DNA of 64,000 bases from assembly GCF_016595675.1 (NCBI RefSeq), contig NZ_JAENJH010000001.1, forward strand, positions 310,001 through 374,000. Direction: 5' to 3'. This DNA is from Prauserella cavernicola. Lineage in GTDB: Bacteria > Actinomycetota > Actinomycetes > Mycobacteriales > Pseudonocardiaceae. The translations under genes and the position numbers were made by a program. A model generated the notes under the pieces. It was not told the DNA's origin and did no database searches. It worked only from the letters and a program-made list of their open reading frames with translations. Positions 33,882 through 41,901 of the stretch are shown in pieces; position 1 is the first letter of the stretch, and every line of letters begins with the position of its first letter.

Positions 33882-34373
33882 GTGACCGAGACCGACTGGG
33901 AGCAGCGGGTCGCCGGGGTGTGGAGCACGCTTGACGACCGCACCGAGGCCGACTTCAGGGACGCCATCGACGCACTCGCCGCCGAACGGCCGGGCGAGGC
34001 CGCGGCGGTCTTCGAACGGGCGGCAGCGTTCGACTCGACGGGCCACTCCGATCGCGCGGTGCCGCTCTACCGGGAGGCGCTCGCGACCGGGTTGGCCGGC
34101 GAGCGCAGGCGGCGGGCGGTGATCCAGCTGGCCAGCTCGCTGCGCAACCTGGGCGAGTCGCACGAGAGTGTGCGGCTGTTGACGGCCGAACTCGCGGAGG
34201 GCCCGGATCACCTGGACGACGCGGTGCGGGCGTTTCTCGCGCTGGCGCTGACGGACGTGGGGCGCGAGCGCGAGGCGGTGTCGCACGTGCTCACCGCGCT
34301 CGCGCCGCACCTGCCGCGTTATCAGCGTTCGGTGGGCAACTACGCGCGGCTGCTCACCGATCCTCCCGCGTGA
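33882..34373 (+). CDS. Tetratricopeptide-repeat protein
   Basis: 163 residues, all helical, with TPR-like pairs: PGEAAAVFERAAAFDSTGHSDRAVPLYREALATGL (about 38-72), ERRRRAVIQLASSLRNLGESHESVRLLTAELAEG (about 74-107) and DDAVRAFLALALTDVGREREAVSHVLTALAPHL (about 111-143). It fits the TPR_5 group of small actinobacterial proteins; the binding partner is unknown. GTG 33882. Its end overlaps the convergent phosphatase-like gene by 20 bases. Confidence 0.78.
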   Translation: MTETDWEQRVAGVWSTLDDRTEADFRDAIDALAAERPGEAAAVFERAAAFDSTGHSDRAVPLYREALATGLAGERRRRAVIQLASSLRNLGESHESVRLLTAELAEGPDHLDDAVRAFLALALTDVGREREAVSHVLTALAPHLPRYQRSVGNYARLLTDPPA

Positions 34374-35181
34374 TCGTGTCGACGAGCTCCTCCGCCAGTT
34401 CTCTGCTCGCCGCGATCACGCCGGACCACCGGCGCGTCAGGTCCGGGTCGAGCTCGAGCGGCCTGCCCCTGACGTCGAGCACGGCCCCGCCCGCGGCGGG
34501 CAGCGTGACCAGCGCGGTGGCGAGGTCGACGATGCGGTGGGTGTCGGAGCCGGGGTCGCAGAAGGCGTCGGTGGAACCCTCCGCGACGAGTGCGGCCTCG
34601 AGCACGGTGCTCGACAGGATCCGCACCCGGCCCGCGGCGCGTTCGACGCGCCACCAGGCGTCGGCGCTGGCGCGTTTGGGGCGCAGCATGCTCACGGCCG
34701 CGCCCGTGAGGGTCGTTCGTCCTGTCGTGCGGTAGGAAGTGGCCTCACCGGCGACCGCGTGCCAGGCGCGGCCGGTGTCGAGCCACGTCGTGAGTGCTTC
34801 GGTGGCGGTGCCGTCGATGGCGACGACGCCGCCGAAGCAGCTCAGCGGCACGCCCGCGGCGGCGTTGGCGGAGCCGTCCATGGGGTCGACCACGAGCGTG
34901 ACCGCCGAGCCGTGGTCGAGGAAACCGACCTCCTCGCTGAGCAGGTTCACGCCCGAGCGCTGCGCCGCCTCGGCGATGGCGTCCTCGACGAGCTGGTCGA
35001 CGCGCATGGTGGGAGTGCCGTCGGCGCCGTCGGCGACCTCCTCGGCCAGTTCGAGCCTGGTGAACCGGCGGCGGGCGTCGGCGTAGGCGGCCGAAGCGGC
35101 CCTGGCCGCGGCGGCCAGCGCGCCGTGCACGCCGTCGGGGAGCTCGGGTTCGGGCACGGGCCAGGCGATGCGGGTACTCAC
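34354..35181 (-). CDS. Inositol-monophosphatase-family phosphatase, last gene of the phn operon
   Basis: 275 residues. IMPase marks are present but divergent: LLSEEVGF (Glu82-83 region, metal site 1) and VVDPMDGSANAAAG (Asp99, Asp102, metal sites) in place of the usual D-P-L-D-G-T-T-N-F; the C-terminal Asp site is probably FCDPGSDTHRIVDLATALV. It should remove a phosphate from a sugar phosphate or similar molecule with Mg2+. Its GTG overlaps the phnM stop (GTGA), making it part of the C-P lyase operon. Since phnN and phnP are missing, a role on the ribose phosphate left after C-P cleavage is an attractive inference, not shown. Confidence 0.78.
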   Translation of the reverse strand: MSTRIAWPVPEPELPDGVHGALAAAARAASAAYADARRRFTRLELAEEVADGADGTPTMRVDQLVEDAIAEAAQRSGVNLLSEEVGFLDHGSAVTLVVDPMDGSANAAAGVPLSCFGGVVAIDGTATEALTTWLDTGRAWHAVAGEATSYRTTGRTTLTGAAVSMLRPKRASADAWWRVERAAGRVRILSSTVLEAALVAEGSTDAFCDPGSDTHRIVDLATALVTLPAAGGAVLDVRGRPLELDPDLTRRWSGVIAASRELAEELVDTITREDR

Positions 35182-36377
35182 AGCTCCATCCTCACCGGCT
35201 CGCCCGCCCGCAGCACGGCGGGCACGGCGGGCCACGGTTCACCGGGTGCGACGAGTGCCAGGTCGGCGCGCAGGCCGGGTTCGAGCCTGCCGCGGTCGGT
35301 CAGTCCGGCGACGTCGGCGGGTCCGCTGGTGACGAGTGCGACGGCCTCCGGAAGGGTGACCAGTTTCTGTTCGGCGAGCAGCAGCGCTGCCCCCAGCAGG
35401 CCGGAGGGCAGGTAGTCCGACGCGAGTGCGGTGACGAGGCCGAGGTCGACGAGTTCCTGCGCTGAGGTGTTGCCGTTGTGGGAGCCGCCGCGCAGGACGT
35501 TCGGCGCGCCCATCACGACGGCGAGGTCCTGCTGCCTGGCCGCCCGTGCGGCCTCGACGGTGGTGGGGAACTCGGCGACGCGGCCGCCGCGCTCGCGCAG
35601 CGCGTCGATCTCGCCCGCCGTGGCCGGGTCGTGCCCGAGCAGTCGTACGCGGCCCGCGTGGGCCTGCTCGCCGAGCCAGCCCAGCGACTCGTCGCGCACG
35701 GTGAGCCTGCCCGCGCGTTGTTCGATGAGCTCGTCGACGACGTCGCGCGCCTCGTGCTCGCTCATGCCGCGGGAACCCGAGAGGTAGCGCTCGAAGTAGG
35801 TGCGGTCGGCGTACTGGCCCTGGCCGGGGGTGTGGTCCTCGTGCGACACGAGCGCGGGCTCGGTGAGTCCGGCGAGGCGGTCGCGCAGGGCGGCGAGGCC
35901 GGTGGGGCAGCGGACGTCGAGCCGGTACAGGATCCGGTGGTCGACCAGGCCGTCGTGGTGGGCGTCGACGGCGCCGCAGACGTCGAGCGCCGTGCTGACG
36001 GAGCGCGCGAGGCCGCGGCCGGAGCTCTCCTCGAAGCCTGCGCCGTGGAAGACGGTGGTCACTCCGGCGGCACGCAGTTTGCCCTCGAAGGACAGCAGGG
36101 CGAACTCGATCGGCAGTTCGGCGCCGGGGCGGGGCAGACGTTCCTTCTCCAGGCCGTCGCTGTGCACGTCGACGAGGCCGGGCAGGCACAGCAGGCCCTG
36201 GCCGTCGACGTCGGCGGTGACGCCGGGCCGGTGGGGTTCGACGGCGGCGAGTACGCCGTCGCGCACGGCCACGAGCGCGTCGTCGAGCACGCGGTCGGGC
36301 AGTACGGCCCTGACGTGGCCGAGCACGTAGTCCTCGGGTGGGGCGGCGAGTGTCCAGGGGGCGATCGCGGTGGTCAT
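35178..36377 (-). CDS. phnM: RPn triphosphate diphosphatase PhnM
   Basis: 399 residues, amidohydrolase superfamily. In the C-P lyase pathway it splits diphosphate from 5-triphosphoribosyl-1-phosphonate to give the 5-phosphoribosyl phosphonate that PhnJ attacks. Visible marks: LPGLVDVHSDGLEKERLPRP near 67 (metal-binding, matching HTDNLEKH of E. coli PhnM), LVSHEDHTPGQGQYAD near 183 and ASDYLPSGLLGAALLLAE near 325. ATG 36377 overlaps the phnL stop (ATGA), and its own stop overlaps the next start, so the operon is tightly coupled. Confidence 0.93.
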   Translation of the reverse strand: MTTAIAPWTLAAPPEDYVLGHVRAVLPDRVLDDALVAVRDGVLAAVEPHRPGVTADVDGQGLLCLPGLVDVHSDGLEKERLPRPGAELPIEFALLSFEGKLRAAGVTTVFHGAGFEESSGRGLARSVSTALDVCGAVDAHHDGLVDHRILYRLDVRCPTGLAALRDRLAGLTEPALVSHEDHTPGQGQYADRTYFERYLSGSRGMSEHEARDVVDELIEQRAGRLTVRDESLGWLGEQAHAGRVRLLGHDPATAGEIDALRERGGRVAEFPTTVEAARAARQQDLAVVMGAPNVLRGGSHNGNTSAQELVDLGLVTALASDYLPSGLLGAALLLAEQKLVTLPEAVALVTSGPADVAGLTDRGRLEPGLRADLALVAPGEPWPAVPAVLRAGEPVRMEL

Positions 36378-37090
36378 ACGGTCTCCAGCAGGTCGGCGGG
36401 GGCGCCCTGGTCGGCGATGAGTCCGTCGCGCATCAGCACCACGCGGGTGGCGAGCCTGCGCATGGCGTCGAGGTCGTGGAACACGGCGAGCACGGCGACG
36501 CCGTGTTCGCGCAGTGCCTCGATCAGGTCGAGTGCGGCCTCGCGGTTGGCGGGGTCGAGTGCGGAGACCGGTTCGTCGAGCAGGAGCAGCCGAGGGGGCC
36601 GGACCGTGCCCGCGGCGAGGTTGACGCGCTGGCGTTCGCCGCCGGAGAGCACGGAGCAGTCGACGTCCCACAGGGTCTCGTCGAGGTTGAGCCGTCGCAG
36701 CGAGTCGGCGGCGGCGTCGCGGGCCTCGCTCGGGTCGAGTCCGCGGCGCCGGGCGGAGGCGGCGACCACGTCCAGCGGTCCCGTTCGCGGTGGTGCGCTG
36801 AGGAACTGGGAGACGTAGCCGAACTCGCGGCCGCGCAGGCGGGCCATCGCGCGGTCGGGCAGCGAGGTGAGTTCAGTGTCGCCGAGCCGGACGGAACCGG
36901 AGTCGGGCAGGTAGGTGCGGTGCACGCAGCGCAGCAGCGACGACTTGCCCGCGCCGCTGGGTCCGGCGAGCGCGACGTGCTCGGCTTCCTCGACGTCGAG
37001 GTCGACGCCGTGCAGGGACGCGACGGTGCGCCCGTCGATGGTGTGCAGGGTGAAGGACTTGCGCAGAGCCCGGATCGAGAGCACCGGCAT
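36374..37090 (-). CDS. phnL: C-P lyase ABC ATPase PhnL
   Basis: 238 residues. Walker A GPSGAGKSS at 43-51, signature VLSGGERQRVNLAAG, Walker B LLLLDEPVSALDP, switch His in VLAVFHDLDAMRR. PhnL is not a transporter: it joins PhnK on the PhnGHIJ core, and the ATPase pair opens the core during catalysis. ATG 37090 has GGAGG eight bases upstream inside the end of phnK; a GTG at 37099 overlaps the phnK stop but has a poor site. Confidence 0.92.
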   Translation of the reverse strand: MPVLSIRALRKSFTLHTIDGRTVASLHGVDLDVEEAEHVALAGPSGAGKSSLLRCVHRTYLPDSGSVRLGDTELTSLPDRAMARLRGREFGYVSQFLSAPPRTGPLDVVAASARRRGLDPSEARDAAADSLRRLNLDETLWDVDCSVLSGGERQRVNLAAGTVRPPRLLLLDEPVSALDPANREAALDLIEALREHGVAVLAVFHDLDAMRRLATRVVLMRDGLIADQGAPADLLETV

Positions 37091-37095
37091 GGCGG

Positions 37096-38913
37096 TCACC
37101 TCCGTGCCGCGGCGACGAGCCGCTGGGTGTAGGGGTGGTGCGGGTCGTGGAAGAGCTGGTCGGTGAGTCCGCGTTCGACCACGCGGCCGAGCTGCATCAC
37201 GAGCGTGCGGTCGGTGAGTGCTTCGATGACGGCGAAGTCGTGGCTCACCACCACGGCGGCGATGTCGCGTTCGGAGAGCAGTCCGCGCAGCAGGTCGAGC
37301 ACGCCGGCGGCGACGGAGGCGTCGAGTCCGGTGGTGGGTTCGTCGAGTAGCAGCACCGGTGGTTCGGTGGCGAGTGCCTTGGCGATCTGGACGCGCTGGC
37401 GCATGCCGCCGGAGAAGGTGCGCACCGGATCGTCCATCCTGGACAGTGGGACCTCGACGCGGTCGAGCAGTTCGGCCGCGCGTTCGCGGATCCCGTGGTA
37501 GGAGCGCCAGCCTGCGGCGGTGAGGCGTTCGGCGATGTTGCCGCCCGCGCTGACGCGCAGGTCCAGGCCCGCCGCCGGGTTCTGGTGCACCACGGCCATG
37601 GAGTCGATGCGCAGCCGTCTGCGGGCCTCGGGCGGCAGGGTGAGCAGGTCGGTGCGGCCCTCATCGAGTGCGGCCAGGCGCACCGTGCCCGCGGTGGCCT
37701 GTTCGTCGCCGATCACGCACGCCAGCGCGGTGGACTTGCCCGAGCCCGACTCGCCGATCACGCCGAGTGCCTCGCCGGGCGCCACGTCGAACGAGACGTC
37801 CCAGGCGGCCACGATCGCGCCGGTGGTGGGGCTGATGGCGCTGCCGGACTCGGGGCCGGTGCCGGGCACGGCGTCGGCGCCGCCCGCGCCGAAGACCTTG
37901 CCGAGTCCGTCCACGCGCAGCGCCCAGTCCTGTCCCGGTGTGGGCGCGGGCCGGGCGCGTTGGGGGCGCGGTGTGGTCGTGGTGGTGCCGGTGAGCCGGG
38001 TGGCCGGGTCGGGCAGCAGGTGCAGTGGCGCGCGGTCGCGGTGGGCGGTGAGGTCGGCGTCGGCCTCGCGCACGCGGGCGCACCACTCGGTGTCGCTGCA
38101 CGCGTAGGCGCCGGAGGTGCCCGCCGCGACGAGGAAGACGTCGTCGTGGCCGCAGAGCACACAGGCCGCTCCCGGCGTGTACTCGACCTCGAACGGCACG
38201 TCGTCGAAGGTGAGCGGGCGGACGTCGGTGTGAGGCGGGATGGCGTAGATCCGCTTCTCCCTGCCCGCGCCGAACAGGCTCAGGTGCTCGCTGTCGTGCA
38301 GGCGCGGCACGTCCCAGCGCGGGATCGGCGTGGTCGCCAGCACGTAGCGGCCGTCGACGAGCACGGGGTAGCCGGTGGTGCGGGTGATCATGCCGTTGCG
38401 GACGAGGTCCTCGTAGAGGCTCACCCACATCGCCGAGTAGTCGCCCTCGGCGTGCATCCTGGCGCACTCGACGACCGACTTCTGCACGCCGCGCAGCGGT
38501 TCGGGCACGGGCACCTGCAGCACGAGTACCTGGCCGTCGGCGAGGTGTTCCTCGGGGACCCGGTGTCGGGTCTGCACGATGGTCGCCTCGCGGGTGTCGG
38601 CGGTGTCGGCGCAGCCGGTGGTGCTCGCGATCATGCGGCGGAGGTTGGTGGCGTTGACTCCGGCGTCGTCGCCCTGGTCGATCACCTTGACGGTGTCGTC
38701 GGCGCCGATGACGGCGAGGGTGATCTGGAGTCCGCCGGAGCCCCAGCCACGGGCCACCGGCATCTCGCGGGAGCCGAACGGCACCTGGTAGCCGGGCACG
38801 CACACGGCGGTGAGCGTGGCGCGGCGGATCTCGCGTTTGGCGCCCTCGTCGAGGATTCCCAGGGTCAGGGTGTCCTCGGCGGTGGCGGCCAGTGCGTCCA
38901 GTGTGGAGGTCAT
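37096..38913 (-). CDS. phnJ-phnK: Fused C-P lyase PhnJ - ABC ATPase PhnK
   Basis: One uninterrupted frame of 605 residues joins two proteins that are separate in E. coli. Residues 1-300 are PhnJ, the radical-SAM enzyme that breaks the C-P bond of ribosyl phosphonates: GYQVPFGSREMPVARGWGSGG (41-61), and the cysteines Cys251, Cys254, Cys272 (4Fe-4S) and Cys278 (the radical Cys) in CVLCG and CSDTEWC. A Thr/Pro/Arg-rich linker (about 301-330) follows. Residues 331-605 are PhnK: Walker A GESGSGKST at 387-395, signature SGGMRQRV at 501-508, Walker B LLLDEPTTG with Asp524 and Glu525, ending HDPHHPYTQRLV. No stop or frameshift lies between them; an internal GTG could still give some free PhnK. ATG 38913 overlaps the phnI stop. 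Confidence 0.9.
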   Translation of the reverse strand: MTSTLDALAATAEDTLTLGILDEGAKREIRRATLTAVCVPGYQVPFGSREMPVARGWGSGGLQITLAVIGADDTVKVIDQGDDAGVNATNLRRMIASTTGCADTADTREATIVQTRHRVPEEHLADGQVLVLQVPVPEPLRGVQKSVVECARMHAEGDYSAMWVSLYEDLVRNGMITRTTGYPVLVDGRYVLATTPIPRWDVPRLHDSEHLSLFGAGREKRIYAIPPHTDVRPLTFDDVPFEVEYTPGAACVLCGHDDVFLVAAGTSGAYACSDTEWCARVREADADLTAHRDRAPLHLLPDPATRLTGTTTTTPRPQRARPAPTPGQDWALRVDGLGKVFGAGGADAVPGTGPESGSAISPTTGAIVAAWDVSFDVAPGEALGVIGESGSGKSTALACVIGDEQATAGTVRLAALDEGRTDLLTLPPEARRRLRIDSMAVVHQNPAAGLDLRVSAGGNIAERLTAAGWRSYHGIRERAAELLDRVEVPLSRMDDPVRTFSGGMRQRVQIAKALATEPPVLLLDEPTTGLDASVAAGVLDLLRGLLSERDIAAVVVSHDFAVIEALTDRTLVMQLGRVVERGLTDQLFHDPHHPYTQRLVAAARR

Positions 38914-40019
38914 CGGCACTCCTGTCCGGCTGGTTCGGCGACGCGGGGGCCTTCTGCGGCCTCGGCCGCGGCGCGCATGGCCTGCTTGCGCTCGACCATC
39001 GAGCGGAACGTGACGTAGTGGGGGAGCTTGAGGTGTTCGAGGAAGCCGCCGGAGTCGAGGCCGTCGGTGGTGAGCAGCAGCAGCTGTTCGAGCGGGCCGG
39101 TGCGGCCGAAGCGGCGGTTGGCGACGTCGAGGTTGGCCATCGCGATGGCCTTGCGTTCGTTGTGGCCGAAGCACAGGCCGTAGCCGACGTCGAAGCGGCT
39201 GCGGTCCTCGTCCGCGCCGTCGAGGTCCTCGATGGCCTCGGCCTCGGTGACCCGGAACCGGCCGACGCACACGGGGTTGCCGGTGTGCGGGTGGCGCACC
39301 CGCAGGGGGAGCCTGCCGTGGCGGACCTCGCCGAGGGTGACCTCGTGGATGTCGCCGTCGGGTCCCAGGATCGAGCGGTACCAGAGCGCGACGAGCGCAC
39401 CGGTCTCCGCGCGGGCCATCGACGCGAGCGCGGCGGAGCGTTCGGCGGGAGGCCTGGCGGGGGTGCGGGTGATGTCGACGGGTTCGGGGTCGTCGACGCG
39501 GCGGTGGTCGACGACGAGGTCGAGCTTGCGCAGCAGGTCGAGGAAGCGGCCCGGTCGGCGTTGCTCCTCGGTCCGCTCGCGGACCTCGGTGTCGGGTTTC
39601 GGTGCCGGGGCCGGGGGCCCGGAGGGTTGTTCGAGGAGCCTGCCGGTGTAGTCGGTGGTGCGCCCGAGCAGCTGCGGGCCGTCCGGTTCGCGGAAGGCGG
39701 GCACGATCCGGCGCAGCACCACCATCTCGTCGGGGTCGACCGGTTCGCTCACGGCGAGGCGGGGCAGGCGCGAGCGGTGTGCGCGCACGAGGTGTGACGC
39801 CTCGAGGGGGTCGCCCTCGGCCTGGCGCAGCGCGGCGGCGGAGGTGTCCTCGTGGTGAAGCCCGGCCTCGCCCATGACGCGGTCGACGGCGAGGCGGAAT
39901 CGGGCGGTGATCTGTTCGGTGGGCGCCCAGGGTGCGGCGGCGTGGTCGCGGGCGCGGCGGACGAGGTCCTCGGCGGCGAGGATCGCCTCGAGTCCGCCGC
40001 GGGCTCCGGAGTACCCCAT
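38910..40019 (-). CDS. phnI: C-P lyase core subunit PhnI
   Basis: 369 residues. MGYSGARGGLEAILAAEDLVRRAR, then LHHEDTSAAALRQAEGDPLEASHLVRAHRSRLPRLAVSEP, and late RFDVGYGLCFGHNERKAIAMANLD and LPHYVTFRSMVERKQAMR are characteristic. PhnI, with PhnG, H and L, attaches the phosphonate to ribose of ATP, displacing adenine. ATG 40019 shares one base with the phnH stop (TGATG), and its stop overlaps the next start (ATGA). Confidence 0.94.
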   Translation of the reverse strand: MGYSGARGGLEAILAAEDLVRRARDHAAAPWAPTEQITARFRLAVDRVMGEAGLHHEDTSAAALRQAEGDPLEASHLVRAHRSRLPRLAVSEPVDPDEMVVLRRIVPAFREPDGPQLLGRTTDYTGRLLEQPSGPPAPAPKPDTEVRERTEEQRRPGRFLDLLRKLDLVVDHRRVDDPEPVDITRTPARPPAERSAALASMARAETGALVALWYRSILGPDGDIHEVTLGEVRHGRLPLRVRHPHTGNPVCVGRFRVTEAEAIEDLDGADEDRSRFDVGYGLCFGHNERKAIAMANLDVANRRFGRTGPLEQLLLLTTDGLDSGGFLEHLKLPHYVTFRSMVERKQAMRAAAEAAEGPRVAEPAGQECR

Positions 40020-40624
40020 CAGTTCTCCTTGCCTGCGGTGTCGGCGGTGGTGTCGGTGAGGCGGGTGGTGCGGGGCAGGCCGGCGAGCGAGCCGTCGGGT
40101 GCGACGAGCAGGAGGTCGATCCCGGCGGGGAAGTCGCCGTGGCCGCGTGCGGTGACGAAGCCGGCGGGCAGGCCCGCCGGGGCGAGCACGGTCCGGTCCC
40201 GGATTCCGGGTCCGGTGAGGTGCAGTTGCTCGCCACCCGTGAGGCGTGGCACGGCGAGGGCGGCCAGTGCCGCGTTCTCGGGGGCGGGTGCGCTGCCCCG
40301 GCACAGCGAGGCGAGCTCGGTGCCGGTGATGGGCCGCAGTGCGGCGACCAGACGTGCCTCGTCCAGTGGCGCCGACGGGGCGTTGGTCGCCACGCCGGTG
40401 ATGTCGGCCCAGAGCGGGTCGTCGGCGAGCACGTGGACGCCGGTGCCGAGGTCGGCCAGCGCGAGTACCGGCACCAGCGCCGCGGGCACTGTCCCCAGCG
40501 GACCCTGGGGCAGTCGGGTGATCCTGCCGGGGCGGGCGAGGGCGTCGAGCACCGCGCGGAACGCGTGCTGTGCGTCGTCGGGCCGCAGGCTCGCGGTGCG
40601 GATCAGTTCGGCTGTCGTGTTCAT
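40019..40624 (-). CDS. phnH: C-P lyase core subunit PhnH
   Basis: 201 residues. DDAQHAFRAVLDALARPGRITRLP near 16, then VLALADLGTGVHVLADDP and FPAGIDLLLVAPDGSLAGLPRTTRL at the C-terminus, the usual PhnH ends. It is a structural dimer subunit of the PhnGHIJ core and resembles a PLP-enzyme fold without the cofactor. ATG 40624 overlaps the phnG stop. Confidence 0.93.
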   Translation of the reverse strand: MNTTAELIRTASLRPDDAQHAFRAVLDALARPGRITRLPQGPLGTVPAALVPVLALADLGTGVHVLADDPLWADITGVATNAPSAPLDEARLVAALRPITGTELASLCRGSAPAPENAALAALAVPRLTGGEQLHLTGPGIRDRTVLAPAGLPAGFVTARGHGDFPAGIDLLLVAPDGSLAGLPRTTRLTDTTADTAGKEN

Positions 40625-41055
40625 GTCAGCTCCTCGAACTCGACGACGGTCGGGGCCAGCTCGGCCCACTCTGCGTCGTCGCGGTCGGCGCGCCTGCCGG
40701 CGACGTGCGCGCACAGTCGGTGCACGGCCTCGGCGTGGGGCCTGCCGGCCTCGGCCTCGGCGTCGAGTACCGCGGCGGCGAGCACGGCCGCCCGGTCGTC
40801 GCCGAGGCGCATCGCCCAGCCGCGGTGTCCGTCGAGCTCCACCTCGGCGCGGCACGTGAGCACGTCGCCGAGCAGGAAGCGTTCTGCCGCAACGGGTTCC
40901 CGGATCTGTGCCGTGACGAAGCCGACCTCGGGGCCCACCAGCACGCGGACGTCGCCGCCGTCGGCGAGGCACTCGTCGGCCAGCGCGCGCAGCTCGTCCG
41001 GTTCGGCGTCGGCGAGCAGGCCGCACCGTTGTTCGCGGCTCACCACCTGTGTCAC
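40621..41055 (-). CDS. phnG: C-P lyase core subunit PhnG
   Basis: 144 residues: REQRCGLLADAEPDELRALAD at the N-terminus, VLVGPEVGFVTAQIREPVAAERFLLGDVLTCRAEVELDGHRGWAMRLGDDRAAVLAAAVLDA in the middle. The FLLGDVLVTRAEV-like stretch and the final helix are standard for PhnG. GTG 41055 follows AGGAGG and overlaps the phnF stop in a GTGA. Part of the nucleosidase step of C-P lyase. Confidence 0.92.
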   Translation of the reverse strand: MTQVVSREQRCGLLADAEPDELRALADECLADGGDVRVLVGPEVGFVTAQIREPVAAERFLLGDVLTCRAEVELDGHRGWAMRLGDDRAAVLAAAVLDAEAEAGRPHAEAVHRLCAHVAGRRADRDDAEWAELAPTVVEFEELT

Positions 41056-41807
41056 CGCTGTTCCTCCTCTGTGTCGTTCGGGTTGTCGGGATGCCAGGTC
41101 TCCTGGAGCTCGACGACCACGCGGACGGCGTCGGCGCGCGTCCACGCGGTGCTGCAGGTCAGTCCGGCGCCGGTCTCGGCGTCGCGGCTGAGGCTCTCCA
41201 CCTGCCAGGTGGGGGAGCTCGCCTCGATGCGCAGGTTGCGCACCACCTCGGGCGGCGGGACGTCGAGGCTCGCGCGGCACCAGGCGCGTACCGGGCTCAC
41301 CCGGCCCATCTGGCGCAGCACGAGGTCGAGCGAGTCGGCCGCGTGCAGCGCGAGTTCGAGTTCCGGCACCACGTCGACGGGAATCCACTCCTGAATCCAC
41401 GTGGCGAGCAGGTCGTCGATGTAGAACTCGCGCGCCACGCGGTGGGCGAGCGTGCCGGGCTCGCGCCGGAGCTGACCCGCGTAGCGCGGCGGCAGCGGTA
41501 CCCGGTCGACGTCCTTGACGACCGAGCGCGGCACCGCCCCGGCCGCCTGCACCGTCGCGCTCCACGACGGTGGCCTGCTGTGCGAGATGACGTAGTCGAT
41601 GCGCCGGTTGACGAACGTGCCCGCTCCCTGCACCCGGCGGACCAGCAGGCGGCGTTCCAGCTCCTGCAGCGCGGAGCGGGCCGCCGCCCTGCCGACCCCG
41701 AATCGCTGGGCCAGCTCGGGTTCGCTGGCCACCCGGGTGCCGGGGGCGCGGTCGGCGAGCTCGTCGGCGAGCCGTTCGGCGATCTCGAGGTATCTCGTCG
41801 AGCTCAT
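41052..41807 (-). CDS. phnF: GntR/HutC-family regulator PhnF
   Basis: 251 residues. Residues about 5-70: winged helix (YLEIAERLADELADRAPGTRVASEPELAQRFGVGRAAARSALQELERRLLVRRVQGAGTFVNRR). Residues about 85-250: UTRA ligand-binding domain typical of HutC members. In Mycobacterium PhnF represses phosphonate genes. Here it heads the phnFGHIJKLM transcript. A perfect palindrome TTGTCCGGACAA lies 24 bases upstream of ATG 41807, probably for autoregulation. GTG 41816 is an alternative start. The ligand may be a phosphonate or phosphate ester. Confidence 0.9.
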   Translation of the reverse strand: MSSTRYLEIAERLADELADRAPGTRVASEPELAQRFGVGRAAARSALQELERRLLVRRVQGAGTFVNRRIDYVISHSRPPSWSATVQAAGAVPRSVVKDVDRVPLPPRYAGQLRREPGTLAHRVAREFYIDDLLATWIQEWIPVDVVPELELALHAADSLDLVLRQMGRVSPVRAWCRASLDVPPPEVVRNLRIEASSPTWQVESLSRDAETGAGLTCSTAWTRADAVRVVVELQETWHPDNPNDTEEEQR

Positions 41808-41830
41808 GTCCGAGACTCTGCGCCCCCGGC

Positions 41831-41842
41831 TTGTCCGGACAA
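41831..41842. promoter_or_regulatory. Candidate PhnF operator
   Basis: TTGTCCGGACAA, an exact 12-bp palindrome fitting the T-N-G-T-N4-A-C-N-A pattern of HutC-type operators (M. smegmatis PhnF sites are of this class). It lies in the 94-base gap between phnE and phnF, just upstream of phnF. No equally good copy was seen before phnD. Confidence 0.5.
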
Positions 41843-41901
41843 CCTCACCGCGACCAACGCGGCGAACCCCGCAGGTGAACATCCCGCACGGTTGTCGGGA
41901 A

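Noticed and set aside
38914-40236. Extension of the PhnJ-PhnK frame upstream, giving a protein over 1000 residues
   Set aside because: That part lies opposite the correct frames of phnI and phnH and is Arg/Pro-rich without domain pattern; phnJ has its own ATG overlapping the phnI stop.
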